DNA of 64,000 bases from Paenibacillus maysiensis. Lineage in GTDB: Bacteria > Bacillota > Bacilli > Paenibacillales > Paenibacillaceae. This document shows positions 1 through 9,301 of the stretch, piece by piece. The notes under the pieces are model-generated. The model saw only the letters and a program-made list of their open reading frames with translations. It did no database searches and had not been told where the DNA came from. Every line of letters starts with the position of its first letter. Positions within the stretch are counted from its first letter, which is position 1. The stretch covers positions 53,655-117,654 of the forward strand of contig NZ_ASRY01000289.1 in NCBI RefSeq assembly GCF_000520815.1. Reading direction: 5' to 3'. The position numbers and the translations under genes are program-made.

Positions 1-1731
1 CAAATCGTTATTCACGAAGTCCGCTGCCTTGTTTACAGCATTCGTAAATTCACCCATGCGTCCCTGAATCGTTGTAGCTGCTTCATGCAGCTTTTGCCGA
101 TATTGTGGCAGGTCCTGCTGAAGTCGAGTCAGTTCTTCCTGACCGAATTGTGCGGCAGCCTGAGCATCGTTTAATATTTTTTCAATATTCGGTAGCTGCT
201 CTTGGGCCGTATTCAGCACATTCGCAGAATTGCGGGCAACGGTCTTGATTTGATCCAGCGCCTTTTGAATGGCTGGTGCATATTCCGTATCATAGTTGCC
301 CAAAATGCTGTCGATCCCGCTGCTGATTTCTCCAGCAAGGCGGTCAGCGTCATCCAGCAGATTTTGTGCAGGCTTCTCACCGCGCTGAATGGCATCTCCG
401 ATGCTGGTAACCGTGCTATTCAAGCGACGGAATCGATCCTCTACCCCACTCACACGGGAAATAAGCGAATCCAGCGGCTGACTCGGCAAATATCCGTTAA
501 CACGGGTCAACAACTGAGAAATACGATCCAGCACTTCCACGGCAGTGGTCAGTCTTCCGCTAACCCGATTCACCGCAGCCTGTGCCGCTCTAGGATCAAA
601 GTCAACACCGCGGATGATTCCTGTGATCTCCGAAACTCCATTCGCCATTTGCTGTACCAACTGTAAATCCTCTTTGACCACCGTGCCGATTGAATCCAGC
701 GCACCATCATTTTTATCCAGAAAATCAAGCAATCCGGTTGTAAAATCCTTGCCAGTATCCGCAATTTTTTGTACTTCAGGCAACGCTTTTTGTGCGGCAT
801 TAATGACCTTGAGCGCCGTTTGTGTATCCTCCAAAGCCGTAGTCAATGCGCTTGCTACCTTACCGAAATTTTGATCCAGCTCCACGATCCGATCCCCGGC
901 CTTTTGAATGTCTGGCAGCCTTTTTTGAATATCTAAAATAACCGCCGCCACCTTGTCCAGCTCGGGCAAGTTTTTTTCAATTTTCAGCACCAGATCGCCA
1001 GCGCGGTTAATTTCAGGAATTTTCTCCTTTAATGCAATGATCTTTTGTCCCTGTGCCTTAATTTTCGGCAAATTCTGCTCCAGTTCGATAGCCTGCTTTC
1101 CTAATCTGTCGATATCCGGCAATCGGTTGTTCAACTCCAGCACTCGGTTCTCAATATTGCGAATGGTCGGCAATTCCTCCTCCAGCTTCACCCCGGCTTC
1201 CTTCAATTTGGTCAGCACAGCCTGACTGGCGGTTTCAATAAAGTTTTGACTAATCTGATTCGTCAGAGCGGTTGCTCCAGAAGAAGTAATTTTGGGAGCA
1301 ACCGCATTGATTTTTTCATTGACGACGTAATCAATCTCCGGCTTTTGCGGATTTTCCGTGAGCACGCTCGTAATTTTTTTGGAGAAATCCTTTGGAATGA
1401 GCAGGCTTGCGTAATAATCTCCGTTCAGCACACCTTTTCGCGCTTCCGCTTCATTGACGAAGGTCCAGCCCAGTTTCTTGTTATTTTGAAGATTATGCAA
1501 AACCTCGTCACCGATATTAATCTTCTTCCCGTTCACCTCAGTGCCCTGATCCTGACTCGTTACTGCAATTTTAATACCAGATGTATTCGCATAAGGGTCC
1601 CACATTGCTTTCAAATTTACCCATGCATAGACGGAAGGCAAAAGAATAATACCAATGACCAATAAAGTCCCGGTTGATACTTTGAATACATTTTTCCAGT
1701 CTGTTAAGTAGATTTGCCATATCTTCCGCAA
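1..1731 (-). CDS. YhgE/Pip-type membrane protein (C-terminus outside window)
   Basis: The first 577 codons of a gene that runs off the left edge. A short cytoplasmic start is followed by one membrane segment (about residues 16-35, ending LLPSVYAW). Then comes a long extracytoplasmic region rich in heptad-like L/I/V patterns and repeated Leu-Pro-Asp-Ile motifs, consistent with an extended coiled coil. This is the layout of the YhgE/Pip (phage infection protein) family, whose C-terminal membrane segments would lie outside. I chose the TTG start at 1731 because AAGGAG lies 8 bases upstream; the GTG codons at 1740 and 1737 sit too close to that site. Family members include a phage receptor in Lactococcus and parts of type VII-linked export systems; the role here is unknown. 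Confidence 0.85.
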   Translation of the reverse strand, partial: MRKIWQIYLTDWKNVFKVSTGTLLVIGIILLPSVYAWVNLKAMWDPYANTSGIKIAVTSQDQGTEVNGKKINIGDEVLHNLQNNKKLGWTFVNEAEARKGVLNGDYYASLLIPKDFSKKITSVLTENPQKPEIDYVVNEKINAVAPKITSSGATALTNQISQNFIETASQAVLTKLKEAGVKLEEELPTIRNIENRVLELNNRLPDIDRLGKQAIELEQNLPKIKAQGQKIIALKEKIPEINRAGDLVLKIEKNLPELDKVAAVILDIQKRLPDIQKAGDRIVELDQNFGKVASALTTALEDTQTALKVINAAQKALPEVQKIADTGKDFTTGLLDFLDKNDGALDSIGTVVKEDLQLVQQMANGVSEITGIIRGVDFDPRAAQAAVNRVSGRLTTAVEVLDRISQLLTRVNGYLPSQPLDSLISRVSGVEDRFRRLNSTVTSIGDAIQRGEKPAQNLLDDADRLAGEISSGIDSILGNYDTEYAPAIQKALDQIKTVARNSANVLNTAQEQLPNIEKILNDAQAAAQFGQEELTRLQQDLPQYRQKLHEAATTIQGRMGEFTNAVNKAADFVNNDL

Positions 1732-1914
1732 CTTCACCACTCCTTGTATGTACATTAACCTGTCGTCCAGTGTTGTATGCACACGTATTGTAAACGATTC
1801 GAGCGAATGAAGCCAAATTAACCCTTTACTATCGTAAAAATAACGAATAAGTTCCTCAGCGCTTTCGAATTCCGAAGATAATTCCAAAATTTCCTCAACG
1901 ACTTTAGGCAAACC

Positions 1915-1962
1915 AAAAAGAAGCCCCTCAGGCCTAATACATAGGCTAAGGAGCTTCTTATT
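1915..1962 (-). terminator. Rho-independent terminator of the DUF2062 gene
   Basis: On the minus strand GAAGCTCCTTAGCCTA pairs imperfectly with TTAGGCCTGAGGGGCTTC across a short loop, followed by TTTTT. It lies just downstream of the stop codon at 1970. Confidence 0.8.
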
Positions 1963-1969
1963 CACTTCG

Positions 1970-2578
1970 TTATCCATTCTTCAGCAGTCTGGCCCCTGAA
2001 AAGGCTGCGCCGTGACGCAGTTTCCGCTTTTCCAGCCGTTTGTGCAGCGAACGGTTGTACAGAAATTGAATGACAAAATACGAAATAATCCCTAGCACCA
2101 CGCCAAAAATCGACATGCCGATCAAAATATGCAATCCTCCATGCAGCAGGTCTCTGAATACAGACCAGTTGCCATGAAACAGCTCCATAAAGGAATGCTC
2201 GTGAAGCCGACCTCCCCGGACATGGACCGGGTAATGGGACGGATAAACCCAAGCTCCCAGTTGCTTGGCGAATGGCATCAGTACAATCGGCAAAAAGGTC
2301 AGCTTACCTACAACGTTGCCCACAATTGCCGCAGGCAGCGAACCGCCGGACAACCGGACAACCGGGTAAAACACGAGATATACTAGTGAAGCCGTGGAGA
2401 TCACAATCATCTCCAGCGCAAAGCCAATGGCGAAGCCCAAAGAGATCTTTTTTACGCCACCAGGGGCACGCAACAGCTTGATGAAATTCAGGCGAATCGC
2501 ACGCCATATATTATGAAACATATTATATTTCTTCTTCGATTTATGAGGTTTGAGCCTGTTCGGATTGAGCTTTATCAA
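1970..2578 (-). CDS. DUF2062 family membrane protein
   Basis: About 202 residues. The segment after residue 20 (FHNIWRAIRLNFIKLLRAP, then KKISLGFAIGFALEM) is typical of DUF2062 proteins, small integral membrane proteins of unknown function. Hydrophobic stretches follow around residues 45-75, 80-105 and 150-185, and the C-terminus is basic. The TTG at 2578 is preceded by AAGGAG with 8 bases spacing, so I prefer it over an in-frame ATG at 2638. It follows glgP on the same strand after about 135 bases and ends at a clear terminator, so it may be the last gene of the glycogen transcription unit. No functional link to glycogen is visible in the protein. Confidence 0.8.
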   Translation of the reverse strand: MIKLNPNRLKPHKSKKKYNMFHNIWRAIRLNFIKLLRAPGGVKKISLGFAIGFALEMIVISTASLVYLVFYPVVRLSGGSLPAAIVGNVVGKLTFLPIVLMPFAKQLGAWVYPSHYPVHVRGGRLHEHSFMELFHGNWSVFRDLLHGGLHILIGMSIFGVVLGIISYFVIQFLYNRSLHKRLEKRKLRHGAAFSGARLLKNG

Positions 2579-2713
2579 TAGGAGGACTCCTTCAACAGTA
2601 CAATTCAAGTTCAGGAATGAGTATATACAGCTCCCCATCCTTACTTATGTCTATACTGTCATTATAACCCTCAGCGTTCGAAAAGCAATGCCATTCCGCC
2701 TGTTTCGCCGGTT

Positions 2714-5167
2714 TTAGGACAAGATTCGCTTGTTGACTTCGTTTTGGAGAGGTACAATGTCCCAAATATCCGCCGCGTACTGCTGAATTGTGCAATCGCT
2801 GGAAAATTTGCCGGCGTGCGCCATGTTTACAATGGCACGCCACGTCCACTCGGACGGATTCCGGTACACCTGCTCGATCTGCACTTGAGTATCTACATAT
2901 GCGGCAAAGTCCTTGAGCACAAAGTATTCATCATTATGATCAATCAGGGATTGATAAATAGCCTCAAACTCCCGTTCATGCCGCGTAAAAGGAGCGTCGT
3001 TCACCAGTTGATCCAGCACTTCACGCAATCTTTCGTCACTGTTGGCTGTTTTGCGTGCTGAATATTGTCCGTCCCGGTAATACGCCTCGATTTGATCCAC
3101 CTTCAGTCCGAAAATGAACATATTGGCGTCGCCCACCATTTCATGCATTTCTACATTGGCTCCATCCAGCGTGCCCAGGGTGAGTGCACCATTCATCATA
3201 AATTTCATGTTCCCGGTGCCTGAGGCTTCCTTACCTGCTGTGGAAATCTGCTCGCTGACATCCGCCGCAGGAATAATCAGCTCGGCCAGTGAAACCGAAT
3301 AATTTTCCAGAAAAACGACTTTCAGCTTGTCCCTGATATCCACATCCCGATTGATCGTGTCCGCCACGTTGTTAATGAGCTTAATCGTCTGCTTGGCAAG
3401 ATAATAGCCGGGAGCAGCTTTAGCCCCAAAAATAAACGTACGCGGTACCACATCCAGAGAAGGATTATGCTTGAGCTGGTTGTAAACATGCATCACATGT
3501 AAAATATTAAGCAGTTGTCGCTTGTATCCATGCAATCGTTTGACCTGTACATCAAAAATCGAGGACGTATCCAGTCGCACGCCCTGTTTAGCAAAAACAT
3601 GCTCAGCGAGCCTGACTTTATTACTTCGCTTAATCGCCTGTATCCGCTCCTTGAACGACTCGTCCCCGCTGTAACGAAGCAGATCGATCAGCTCGCGTGG
3701 ACGGGTTCTCCAGCGTGTGCCTATCGTTTCATCATACAAGCTTGCCAGCTCGGGATTCGCGTGCATGAGCCAGCGGCGATGGGCAATTCCGTTCGTTTTA
3801 TTGTTAAAACGGCCGGGGTACAGCTCGTGAAACGGCTTCATTTCCCGCTCCTTCAAAATTTGCGTATGCAGCGCAGCCACCCCGTTGACGCTGTAGCTGC
3901 CGACAATTGCCAGATGGGCCATGCGAATTTGCTCACCGTGAATAATTGCCATTTCACCAATTTTGATGTCCTGTCCCGGATAACGCTCCAGCAGCATTGC
4001 ACAATAACGCTTGTTTATCTCCTCAATGATAAGAGAAACACGCGGAAGCAGCTCCCGCACCATATTGACAGGCCATTGCTCCAGCGCCTCGCTCAATATC
4101 GTATGATTCGTATATGAAACCGTCCGCGTTGTAATATTCCACGCTTCATCCCAGCCCAAGCCCTTCACGTCCATTAAAATACGCATAAGCTCCGGTATAA
4201 CGAGCGTCGGATGTGTATCGTTAATATGCAGCGCTATTTTGTCAGGCAACTGGCTGTAGGGCAACCGCAGCTTCTCAAACGTCCGCAAAATACTTTGCAA
4301 GCCGGACGAGCAGAGGAAATACTGCTGCTTCAAGCGAAGCAGCTTGCCCTCATAATTCGAATCGTCCGGGTACAGAAACGCCGAAATGGATTCTACCGAG
4401 CGATTGTAGTCAAGAAAGCGGTAGTAACCGCCTTCGCCATGAATCGGCCCTCGGACAGGATCAAGCGCCGACTCCGCACTCCAGATCCGCAGCGTATTCA
4501 CCTGCGCATGTCCGTAGCCCACAAGTGGAATATCGTACGGAACAGCCCAGACCGTTTCGGCATCCTGCGTCTCGAATACAAGACGACCGTCCTCCTCCCG
4601 AGTTTCCACACGTCCCCAGAACTGAACCTCGACCTTCTTGTCGGGGCGGCGCTCCTCCCAGACGTTCCCTTTTTGCAGCCAGTAATCCGGCAGCTCCACC
4701 TGGTTTCCGTCCACAATACGCTGCTCGAACAGACCGTACTTGTAACGGATGCCGCAGCCATGTCCTGCATAGCCAAGGGATGCCAGCGAATCCATGAAGC
4801 AAGCCGCCAGACGGCCGAGACCGCCATTGCCCAGCCCCGCATCTGCCTCCTGTTCTTCAATCTCTTCCAGATCCCAGCCCAGCTCTCCCAGTGCCTGCCG
4901 GACCATATCCAGCACGCCCAAATTCAGCAAATTGCTGCCCAGCAGACGACCTATCAAAAATTCCAGTGAAAAGTAATAGACCTGCTTCTCTTGTCCTTCT
5001 TTATAGGCTTGGTTCGTTTCCGCCCAATTTTTGCCGACTTGTTCGCGGATCATGCCGCCCAAAACCTTATATATGTCTTCCGCCTGAGCTTCCTGCATCG
5101 GCTTGCCCAGCCTTCCGACCAGTTGCTCTCGAAAAGCCTGCTTAAATGCTTCCTTATTGCTGAACAA
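2714..5167 (-). CDS. glgP: Glycogen/starch/alpha-glucan phosphorylase
   Basis: 817 residues, the normal size for bacterial glycogen phosphorylase (GT35). It releases glucose 1-phosphate from alpha-1,4-glucan using pyridoxal phosphate. Visible signatures are the N-terminal YYFSLEFLIGRLLGSNL and GLGNGGLGRLAACFMDS blocks, and the PLP-lysine region EASGTGNMKFMMNGALTLGT near residue 650. The start is TTG, with AGGAGG 8 bases upstream. It is the third gene of a glgC-glgD-glgP operon, 46 bases after glgD, so synthesis of the ADP-glucose precursor and degradation of the polymer are encoded together. No residue loss is apparent. Confidence 0.96.
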   Translation of the reverse strand: MFSNKEAFKQAFREQLVGRLGKPMQEAQAEDIYKVLGGMIREQVGKNWAETNQAYKEGQEKQVYYFSLEFLIGRLLGSNLLNLGVLDMVRQALGELGWDLEEIEEQEADAGLGNGGLGRLAACFMDSLASLGYAGHGCGIRYKYGLFEQRIVDGNQVELPDYWLQKGNVWEERRPDKKVEVQFWGRVETREEDGRLVFETQDAETVWAVPYDIPLVGYGHAQVNTLRIWSAESALDPVRGPIHGEGGYYRFLDYNRSVESISAFLYPDDSNYEGKLLRLKQQYFLCSSGLQSILRTFEKLRLPYSQLPDKIALHINDTHPTLVIPELMRILMDVKGLGWDEAWNITTRTVSYTNHTILSEALEQWPVNMVRELLPRVSLIIEEINKRYCAMLLERYPGQDIKIGEMAIIHGEQIRMAHLAIVGSYSVNGVAALHTQILKEREMKPFHELYPGRFNNKTNGIAHRRWLMHANPELASLYDETIGTRWRTRPRELIDLLRYSGDESFKERIQAIKRSNKVRLAEHVFAKQGVRLDTSSIFDVQVKRLHGYKRQLLNILHVMHVYNQLKHNPSLDVVPRTFIFGAKAAPGYYLAKQTIKLINNVADTINRDVDIRDKLKVVFLENYSVSLAELIIPAADVSEQISTAGKEASGTGNMKFMMNGALTLGTLDGANVEMHEMVGDANMFIFGLKVDQIEAYYRDGQYSARKTANSDERLREVLDQLVNDAPFTRHEREFEAIYQSLIDHNDEYFVLKDFAAYVDTQVQIEQVYRNPSEWTWRAIVNMAHAGKFSSDCTIQQYAADIWDIVPLQNEVNKRILS

Positions 5168-5213
5168 AGGTGTGACCTCCTGTTATTTCCGTTTTAAATG
5201 CTCAATTATATTT

Positions 5214-6317
5214 TTAAATCACGCTATTTTTGGCAATGACATAGGGTACTCTGGCGTCTCCAATCAGGGTACGATCCGGTGAAAGCTGCACATCCTTATC
5301 CAAAATCACATTCTCCACCACTGCGCCTTTACGGATCACACATTTCTGCATAATGATCGAGTTGCTTACCCGTGCGCCCTCCTCCACCCGTACCCCGCGA
5401 AAAAGGATGCTGTTCTCCACCTTCCCCCCAATCGTGCAGCCGTTGGCGATAAGCGAATGATCCACCTCGGCAGTGTCCGTATAACGGGTTGGGGCTTCAT
5501 ATTTGATTTTCGTATGCACCGGCTGATTCTGGAACAGCGCTTGATACTGCTGCTGATCCAGCAGCTTCATGCTGTTTTTATAGTAACTCTCAATGGAATT
5601 AATCACGGCATGATAGCCTTCATAGGGATATGCATAAATGCGCAGCCCACTAGGATTTTTCTGAATGGCATCCCGGAAAAAATGGTTATCCTGATGAGCA
5701 ATGCAATGCTTCACCTGATCAAGATACAGGCTTTTGTCCATGACGAAAATTTCAAGATAAATATTATGATGATCCTGCTCCTGGTGAATGCCCGTCACCC
5801 GTCCGTCCTCATCAATCTCCAGTCGAACACAAGGAGCGTGCTCAGATTCGAGCTGATCTATTGCTTTGTACACAAGGGTGACGTCCGCGTTCTTCTCCCG
5901 ATGGTAACGGTATACATCCTCAATATCAACCTTGTTGACATGCTGGGTTCCGGCGTGAACAATGGTCTGACCCGATGAACGATGAAAAAAGTCCAGATTG
6001 TTGTGTACATGCTGCAAATCTCCAAGTGATGCATCCGTCGGATCATTCCAGTCCGGTGGTAAAATGAACAATCCGCCCCGTCTGCGGTCCAGATCCCAAG
6101 GCCGTCCTTCACCCAGATGATCCAAAAGCGAACGGTATTTGCGACGGATAAACAGTGCAATATCATGCACCCCTGCATGCATCATGTTAGATAAGGTAAA
6201 ATCAATGAGCCGATATCGACTGGCAAAGGGTACTGCGGCCCCGCACCGGAAATAGGTCAACTCCTTCAACTGATCCAGTTCGTGATCCAGGTTGATGACT
6301 CCAATGAGTCGGCTCAT
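5214..6317 (-). CDS. glgD: Glucose-1-phosphate adenylyltransferase subunit GlgD
   Basis: 367 residues, co-transcribed with glgC (24-base gap). It has the nucleotidyltransferase fold (FASRYRLIDFTLSNMMHAG) and the C-terminal left-handed beta-helix of the ADP-glucose pyrophosphorylase family. The N-terminal catalytic loop GGGxGxRLxxLT of GlgC is replaced by INLDHELDQLKELT, as expected for GlgD, the poorly catalytic regulatory partner in Bacillus and Geobacillus. The ATG at 6317 has AAGGA 11 bases upstream; a GTG at 6326 overlaps that site and is less likely. GlgD together with GlgC forms the ADP-glucose synthase. Confidence 0.93.
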   Translation of the reverse strand: MSRLIGVINLDHELDQLKELTYFRCGAAVPFASRYRLIDFTLSNMMHAGVHDIALFIRRKYRSLLDHLGEGRPWDLDRRRGGLFILPPDWNDPTDASLGDLQHVHNNLDFFHRSSGQTIVHAGTQHVNKVDIEDVYRYHREKNADVTLVYKAIDQLESEHAPCVRLEIDEDGRVTGIHQEQDHHNIYLEIFVMDKSLYLDQVKHCIAHQDNHFFRDAIQKNPSGLRIYAYPYEGYHAVINSIESYYKNSMKLLDQQQYQALFQNQPVHTKIKYEAPTRYTDTAEVDHSLIANGCTIGGKVENSILFRGVRVEEGARVSNSIIMQKCVIRKGAVVENVILDKDVQLSPDRTLIGDARVPYVIAKNSVI

Positions 6318-6340
6318 AGCGGACACCGTCCTTATCCGGG

Positions 6341-7486
6341 TTATATTCGTGCATGAAGCTGGCTTTCCTGATCGAACAAAACAATTTCATCCGAACTGCC
6401 CTCAGATCCGATGACCGCGTTGTCTTCAATAATTATGTTTTCGCTCACGATGGCCCGGTGAATGCGAACATTGCGACCAATTTTAACGTTTGGCATAATG
6501 ACAGAATCGGTAATAACACTCCCTTCCCCTACCTCAACTCCGTAAAATAGCACGGAATGCCTGACCTCTCCATCCACCACGCAGCCTTCATTCACGATGC
6601 TGTTTTTCAGAATCGCCCGTTGGGTTATATACTGGGCCGGTTGATTGGGGCTACGGGTATAGATGCGCCAGAAAGGGTCGTTCAGGTCCAGAGGCGGGTC
6701 TTGAGCCAGCAGATCCATGTTGGACTCCCACAAGCTCTGAATGGTGCCTACATCCTTCCAGTACCCGGCAAACGGGTACGCATACAGCGACCGCCCATGC
6801 TGGAGCAGCAACGGAATGATATCCTTGCCAAAATCATGCGAGGATTCAGAATCACTCGCGCTCTCCAGCAGATATCGGCGCAGCACCTCCCATTTGAACA
6901 AATAAATGCCCATGGAGGCCAGCGTGCTTTTTGGCTGTTCCGGCTTTTCCTCAAAGTCGTATATTTTCAGATCATCATCGGCGTTCAGAATCCCGAAACG
7001 TTTGGCTTCCTGAATTGTGACGTCGATAACGGAAATGGTGCAGTCTGCTCCCTTTTCCTTGTGATAATCGAGCATACGACTGTAATCCATTTTATAGATG
7101 TGATCTCCAGACAAAATGAGTACATGCTCCGGGTCATATTGATCCAAAAAATGCAGGTTCCGATAGATAGCATCCGCCGTACCCCGATACCAGTTGTTTC
7201 CATTCTCCTTTTCGTGGGGAGGCAAAACGAAAACTCCTCCGTCCAGGCGGTCCAAATCCCAGTCGCTGCCGACACCGATATAGGAATGAAGCACCAGCGG
7301 TTCATATTGGGTCAGCACGCCCACGGTATCAATACCGGAATGAGTGCAATTGCTGAGAGGGAAATCAATGATGCGGTAGGTTCCTCCAAAAAATACAGCC
7401 GGTTTGGCAAGTGTACGGGTCAGTCCTTTGAGCCTTTTGCCTTGTCCGCCAGCGAGCAGCATGGCAACTACTTCCTTCTTTCTCAT
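6341..7486 (-). CDS. glgC: Glucose-1-phosphate adenylyltransferase GlgC
   Basis: 381 residues. It makes ADP-glucose from ATP and glucose 1-phosphate, the first committed step of glycogen synthesis. The N-terminal loop [20 protein letters not shown] is intact, as are the substrate-binding stretches [14 protein letters not shown] and [15 protein letters not shown], and a C-terminal beta-helix follows. The ATG at 7486 has GGGAGG 8 bases upstream; an ATG 21 codons earlier has no comparable site. It is the first gene of glgC-glgD-glgP. Unlike the Bacillus subtilis operon, no glgB precedes it and no glgA follows glgD. Confidence 0.96.
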   Translation of the reverse strand: MRKKEVVAMLLAGGQGKRLKGLTRTLAKPAVFFGGTYRIIDFPLSNCTHSGIDTVGVLTQYEPLVLHSYIGVGSDWDLDRLDGGVFVLPPHEKENGNNWYRGTADAIYRNLHFLDQYDPEHVLILSGDHIYKMDYSRMLDYHKEKGADCTISVIDVTIQEAKRFGILNADDDLKIYDFEEKPEQPKSTLASMGIYLFKWEVLRRYLLESASDSESSHDFGKDIIPLLLQHGRSLYAYPFAGYWKDVGTIQSLWESNMDLLAQDPPLDLNDPFWRIYTRSPNQPAQYITQRAILKNSIVNEGCVVDGEVRHSVLFYGVEVGEGSVITDSVIMPNVKIGRNVRIHRAIVSENIIIEDNAVIGSEGSSDEIVLFDQESQLHARI

Positions 7487-7741
7487 AACAAAGACCTCCC
7501 TGTCATGTGCATCTGAAGCAATTGCGGCAGGATACTTGATAATATCCATTAAACGTGAAAAGACAGTCGTAATCGTTTTAGTCCTGAAGGAACGGGTAAG
7601 ATGTGATGGAAAGGGTAAATCATAGTTATGCGGAACGAGTGCAAGGAATCACTAAATCGTAAAATCCCGTTCATCTTTTCACATTTTGGATGCTTTTAAA
7701 GCATTTGTGTATGACAACATGATCATAAGGAGGCGTTATTC

Positions 7742-7879
7742 ATGAAGAATAAAAAATGGGTGGTAGCAGTATTAGGAATGGGTGTTACGTATCTGATGAA
7801 AAATAAAGGGGCACGCGATAAGATACTGAATAAGGTACAGACTATTGTCAACCGTGCAAAAACATCTGCTAAATCGTAA
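7742..7879 (+). CDS. Small basic protein, 45 residues, unknown function
   Basis: A short gene with a strong ribosome binding site (AAGGAGG, 8 bases before the ATG), divergent from glgC and followed by a hairpin. The product starts MKNKKW, has a short hydrophobic core (WVVAVLGMGVTYLM) and a lysine/arginine-rich amphipathic tail. It looks like a small membrane-associated protein with one possible segment. I do not recognise the family. The start signal, intact frame and terminator argue that it is real. Confidence 0.65.
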   Translation: MKNKKWVVAVLGMGVTYLMKNKGARDKILNKVQTIVNRAKTSAKS

Positions 7880-7896
7880 AATGTTAAAGCAAGAAA

Positions 7897-7936
7897 AAAG
7901 CGAGCCTCTCTGAATCATTGTTCAGGGAGGCTCTGC
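7897..7936. terminator. Bidirectional hairpin terminator
   Basis: GAGCCTCTCTGAA pairs with TTCAGGGAGGCTC around a TCATTG loop. On the minus strand it is followed by TTTTTT; on the plus strand by a weaker T-rich tail. It separates the convergent 45-residue gene and the DUF3891 gene. Confidence 0.8.
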
Positions 7937-7995
7937 TCTGACTTTTCTCTGCATCCACGAACAATATATCTGTTCGAGGCTGTATCAGTAGACGG

Positions 7996-8808
7996 TCAGG
8001 CATTCTCCTTGTGTTCTTCTATTTCCATGATATGTTCAATGGTAAAGGTTCGATGCTTCCATTCGGAGGAACGATAGGCCTCTAGGAGACCAAAGGTACG
8101 AATTTTCTCTTTGTCCACCTTCTTAAAGGTATGAGTAATCCCTACCTTGCCCTTGAAAGGAAAAAAGGAAAGACCTACAGTCTGATCCGATAACCACTCT
8201 GCCCAAACTCGCCCGCTTTCATGACGAACAGCCGGGAAGCTCAAACCTTCAGCAAACCATTCATAATCTGCTGTAGGCGTACCCGGCTCTCGACTGCACA
8301 GAAACAGACTCAATTCGTCGCAAAACAACATTCTCCGTACATCCGTCCGCACTTGATGTTCGAAAGTTACGCCACATGCCAGCTCCTGTTTGAGCCTCTG
8401 CCGACGCCGTTCCTCTGCCTCCTGATAAACATTCGTAATCTGCTTGTCCTGAGCGTTTTGATGCTCGGTCCGTCCGACTAGCTCCTTGTACATCAAGCTG
8501 CACAGCAACGCCGCATACGTATTTCCTTGCTCGACTTCATCAATCCCAAGATGATAGAAAACAAAACGTGGACTGAGCGGAAAATCAATAAACGTATAAG
8601 GTGCAGACACATGATCATTCCAGAAAGGAGCAGCGTCTAACTGTATCCAACCCCGATCATGCTCCCTTGCTGCATATACAAAATCCTGCTTATGACGTCT
8701 ATTCTTGAAGGCGCTCTCTTCCCATTGTGAAGCCAACTCACCTGAAATATGGGCATGGTCATGCTGCGTCGTCATGATATAAGCTTGGTCCGTTTCATAA
8801 ATAACCAT
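7996..8808 (-). CDS. DUF3891 family protein
   Basis: 270 residues. The N-terminus MVIYETDQAYIMTTQHDHAH followed by SGELASQW is the DUF3891 signature, with recurring His/Asp pairs (QHDHAH, AAREHDRGW) suggesting a metal-binding, possibly HD-like, helical fold. The function is unknown in the family. The ATG at 8808 has GGGGAG 5 bases upstream; an in-frame ATG at 8871 has no site. It is a single gene with a terminator downstream. Confidence 0.8.
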   Translation of the reverse strand: MVIYETDQAYIMTTQHDHAHISGELASQWEESAFKNRRHKQDFVYAAREHDRGWIQLDAAPFWNDHVSAPYTFIDFPLSPRFVFYHLGIDEVEQGNTYAALLCSLMYKELVGRTEHQNAQDKQITNVYQEAEERRRQRLKQELACGVTFEHQVRTDVRRMLFCDELSLFLCSREPGTPTADYEWFAEGLSFPAVRHESGRVWAEWLSDQTVGLSFFPFKGKVGITHTFKKVDKEKIRTFGLLEAYRSSEWKHRTFTIEHIMEIEEHKENA

Positions 8809-8939
8809 ATGCTCTCCCCTTCCGTTCGGCGATTCGTGTGATTGTGTACAAACTCTCTGATCGAAGGCCATGGTTATGCTTACGTTTATTATATCAGGAT
8901 AAGGGTAAAAAGGCAGTGAAGTTTTCTGCCTCCTTATGT

Positions 8940-9150
8940 CTAATTACCCCTTTGATTCTTCACTCGAAACTGCTGCGGGGTCATCCCCTCCAGCTCACGA
9001 AACACCTTGTTAAAATGCTTTGCATTGTCAAAGCCCACGTTAGCAGCAATTTCATAAATCTTGCCTCCTAGACACCCCAGTAGCTTTTTGGCTTCTGCAA
9101 TGCCAGCCTTTTTACATATACCGATTTTTTTGATTTTGGTGTCTAAAGTT
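8940..9150 (-). pseudogene. AraC-family regulator remnant (C-terminal HTH only)
   Basis: The minus strand encodes about 65 residues ending ...KIYEIAANVGFDNAKHFNKV, then FRELEGMTPQQFR and a stop. This is the second helix-turn-helix and C-terminal signature of AraC/XylS regulators. There is an in-frame stop (TGA) a few codons before the helix AGIAEAKKLL, no start codon or ribosome binding site, and no sensor domain. It is a relic. Confidence 0.75.
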
Positions 9151-9301
9151 CAGGTAGCAGCGTTCCGAGTCGCAGAATATTTTTGGCCTGTTGCGAATTT
9201 TTACAATCTATTGATTTACGAAGAAGACTATCCAATGGTACGATAAGCCTATATATTATTCCAATCATTACCTATACATCTAGATCAGGAGGATTAAAAA
9301 A

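Noticed and set aside
4211..4969. Long open frame opposite glgP
   Set aside because: It lies entirely antisense to a highly conserved enzyme gene, has no ribosome binding site and reads as low-complexity shadow protein.
6557..7516. 319-codon open frame opposite glgC
   Set aside because: Antisense shadow of glgC; no start signal and no recognisable domain.
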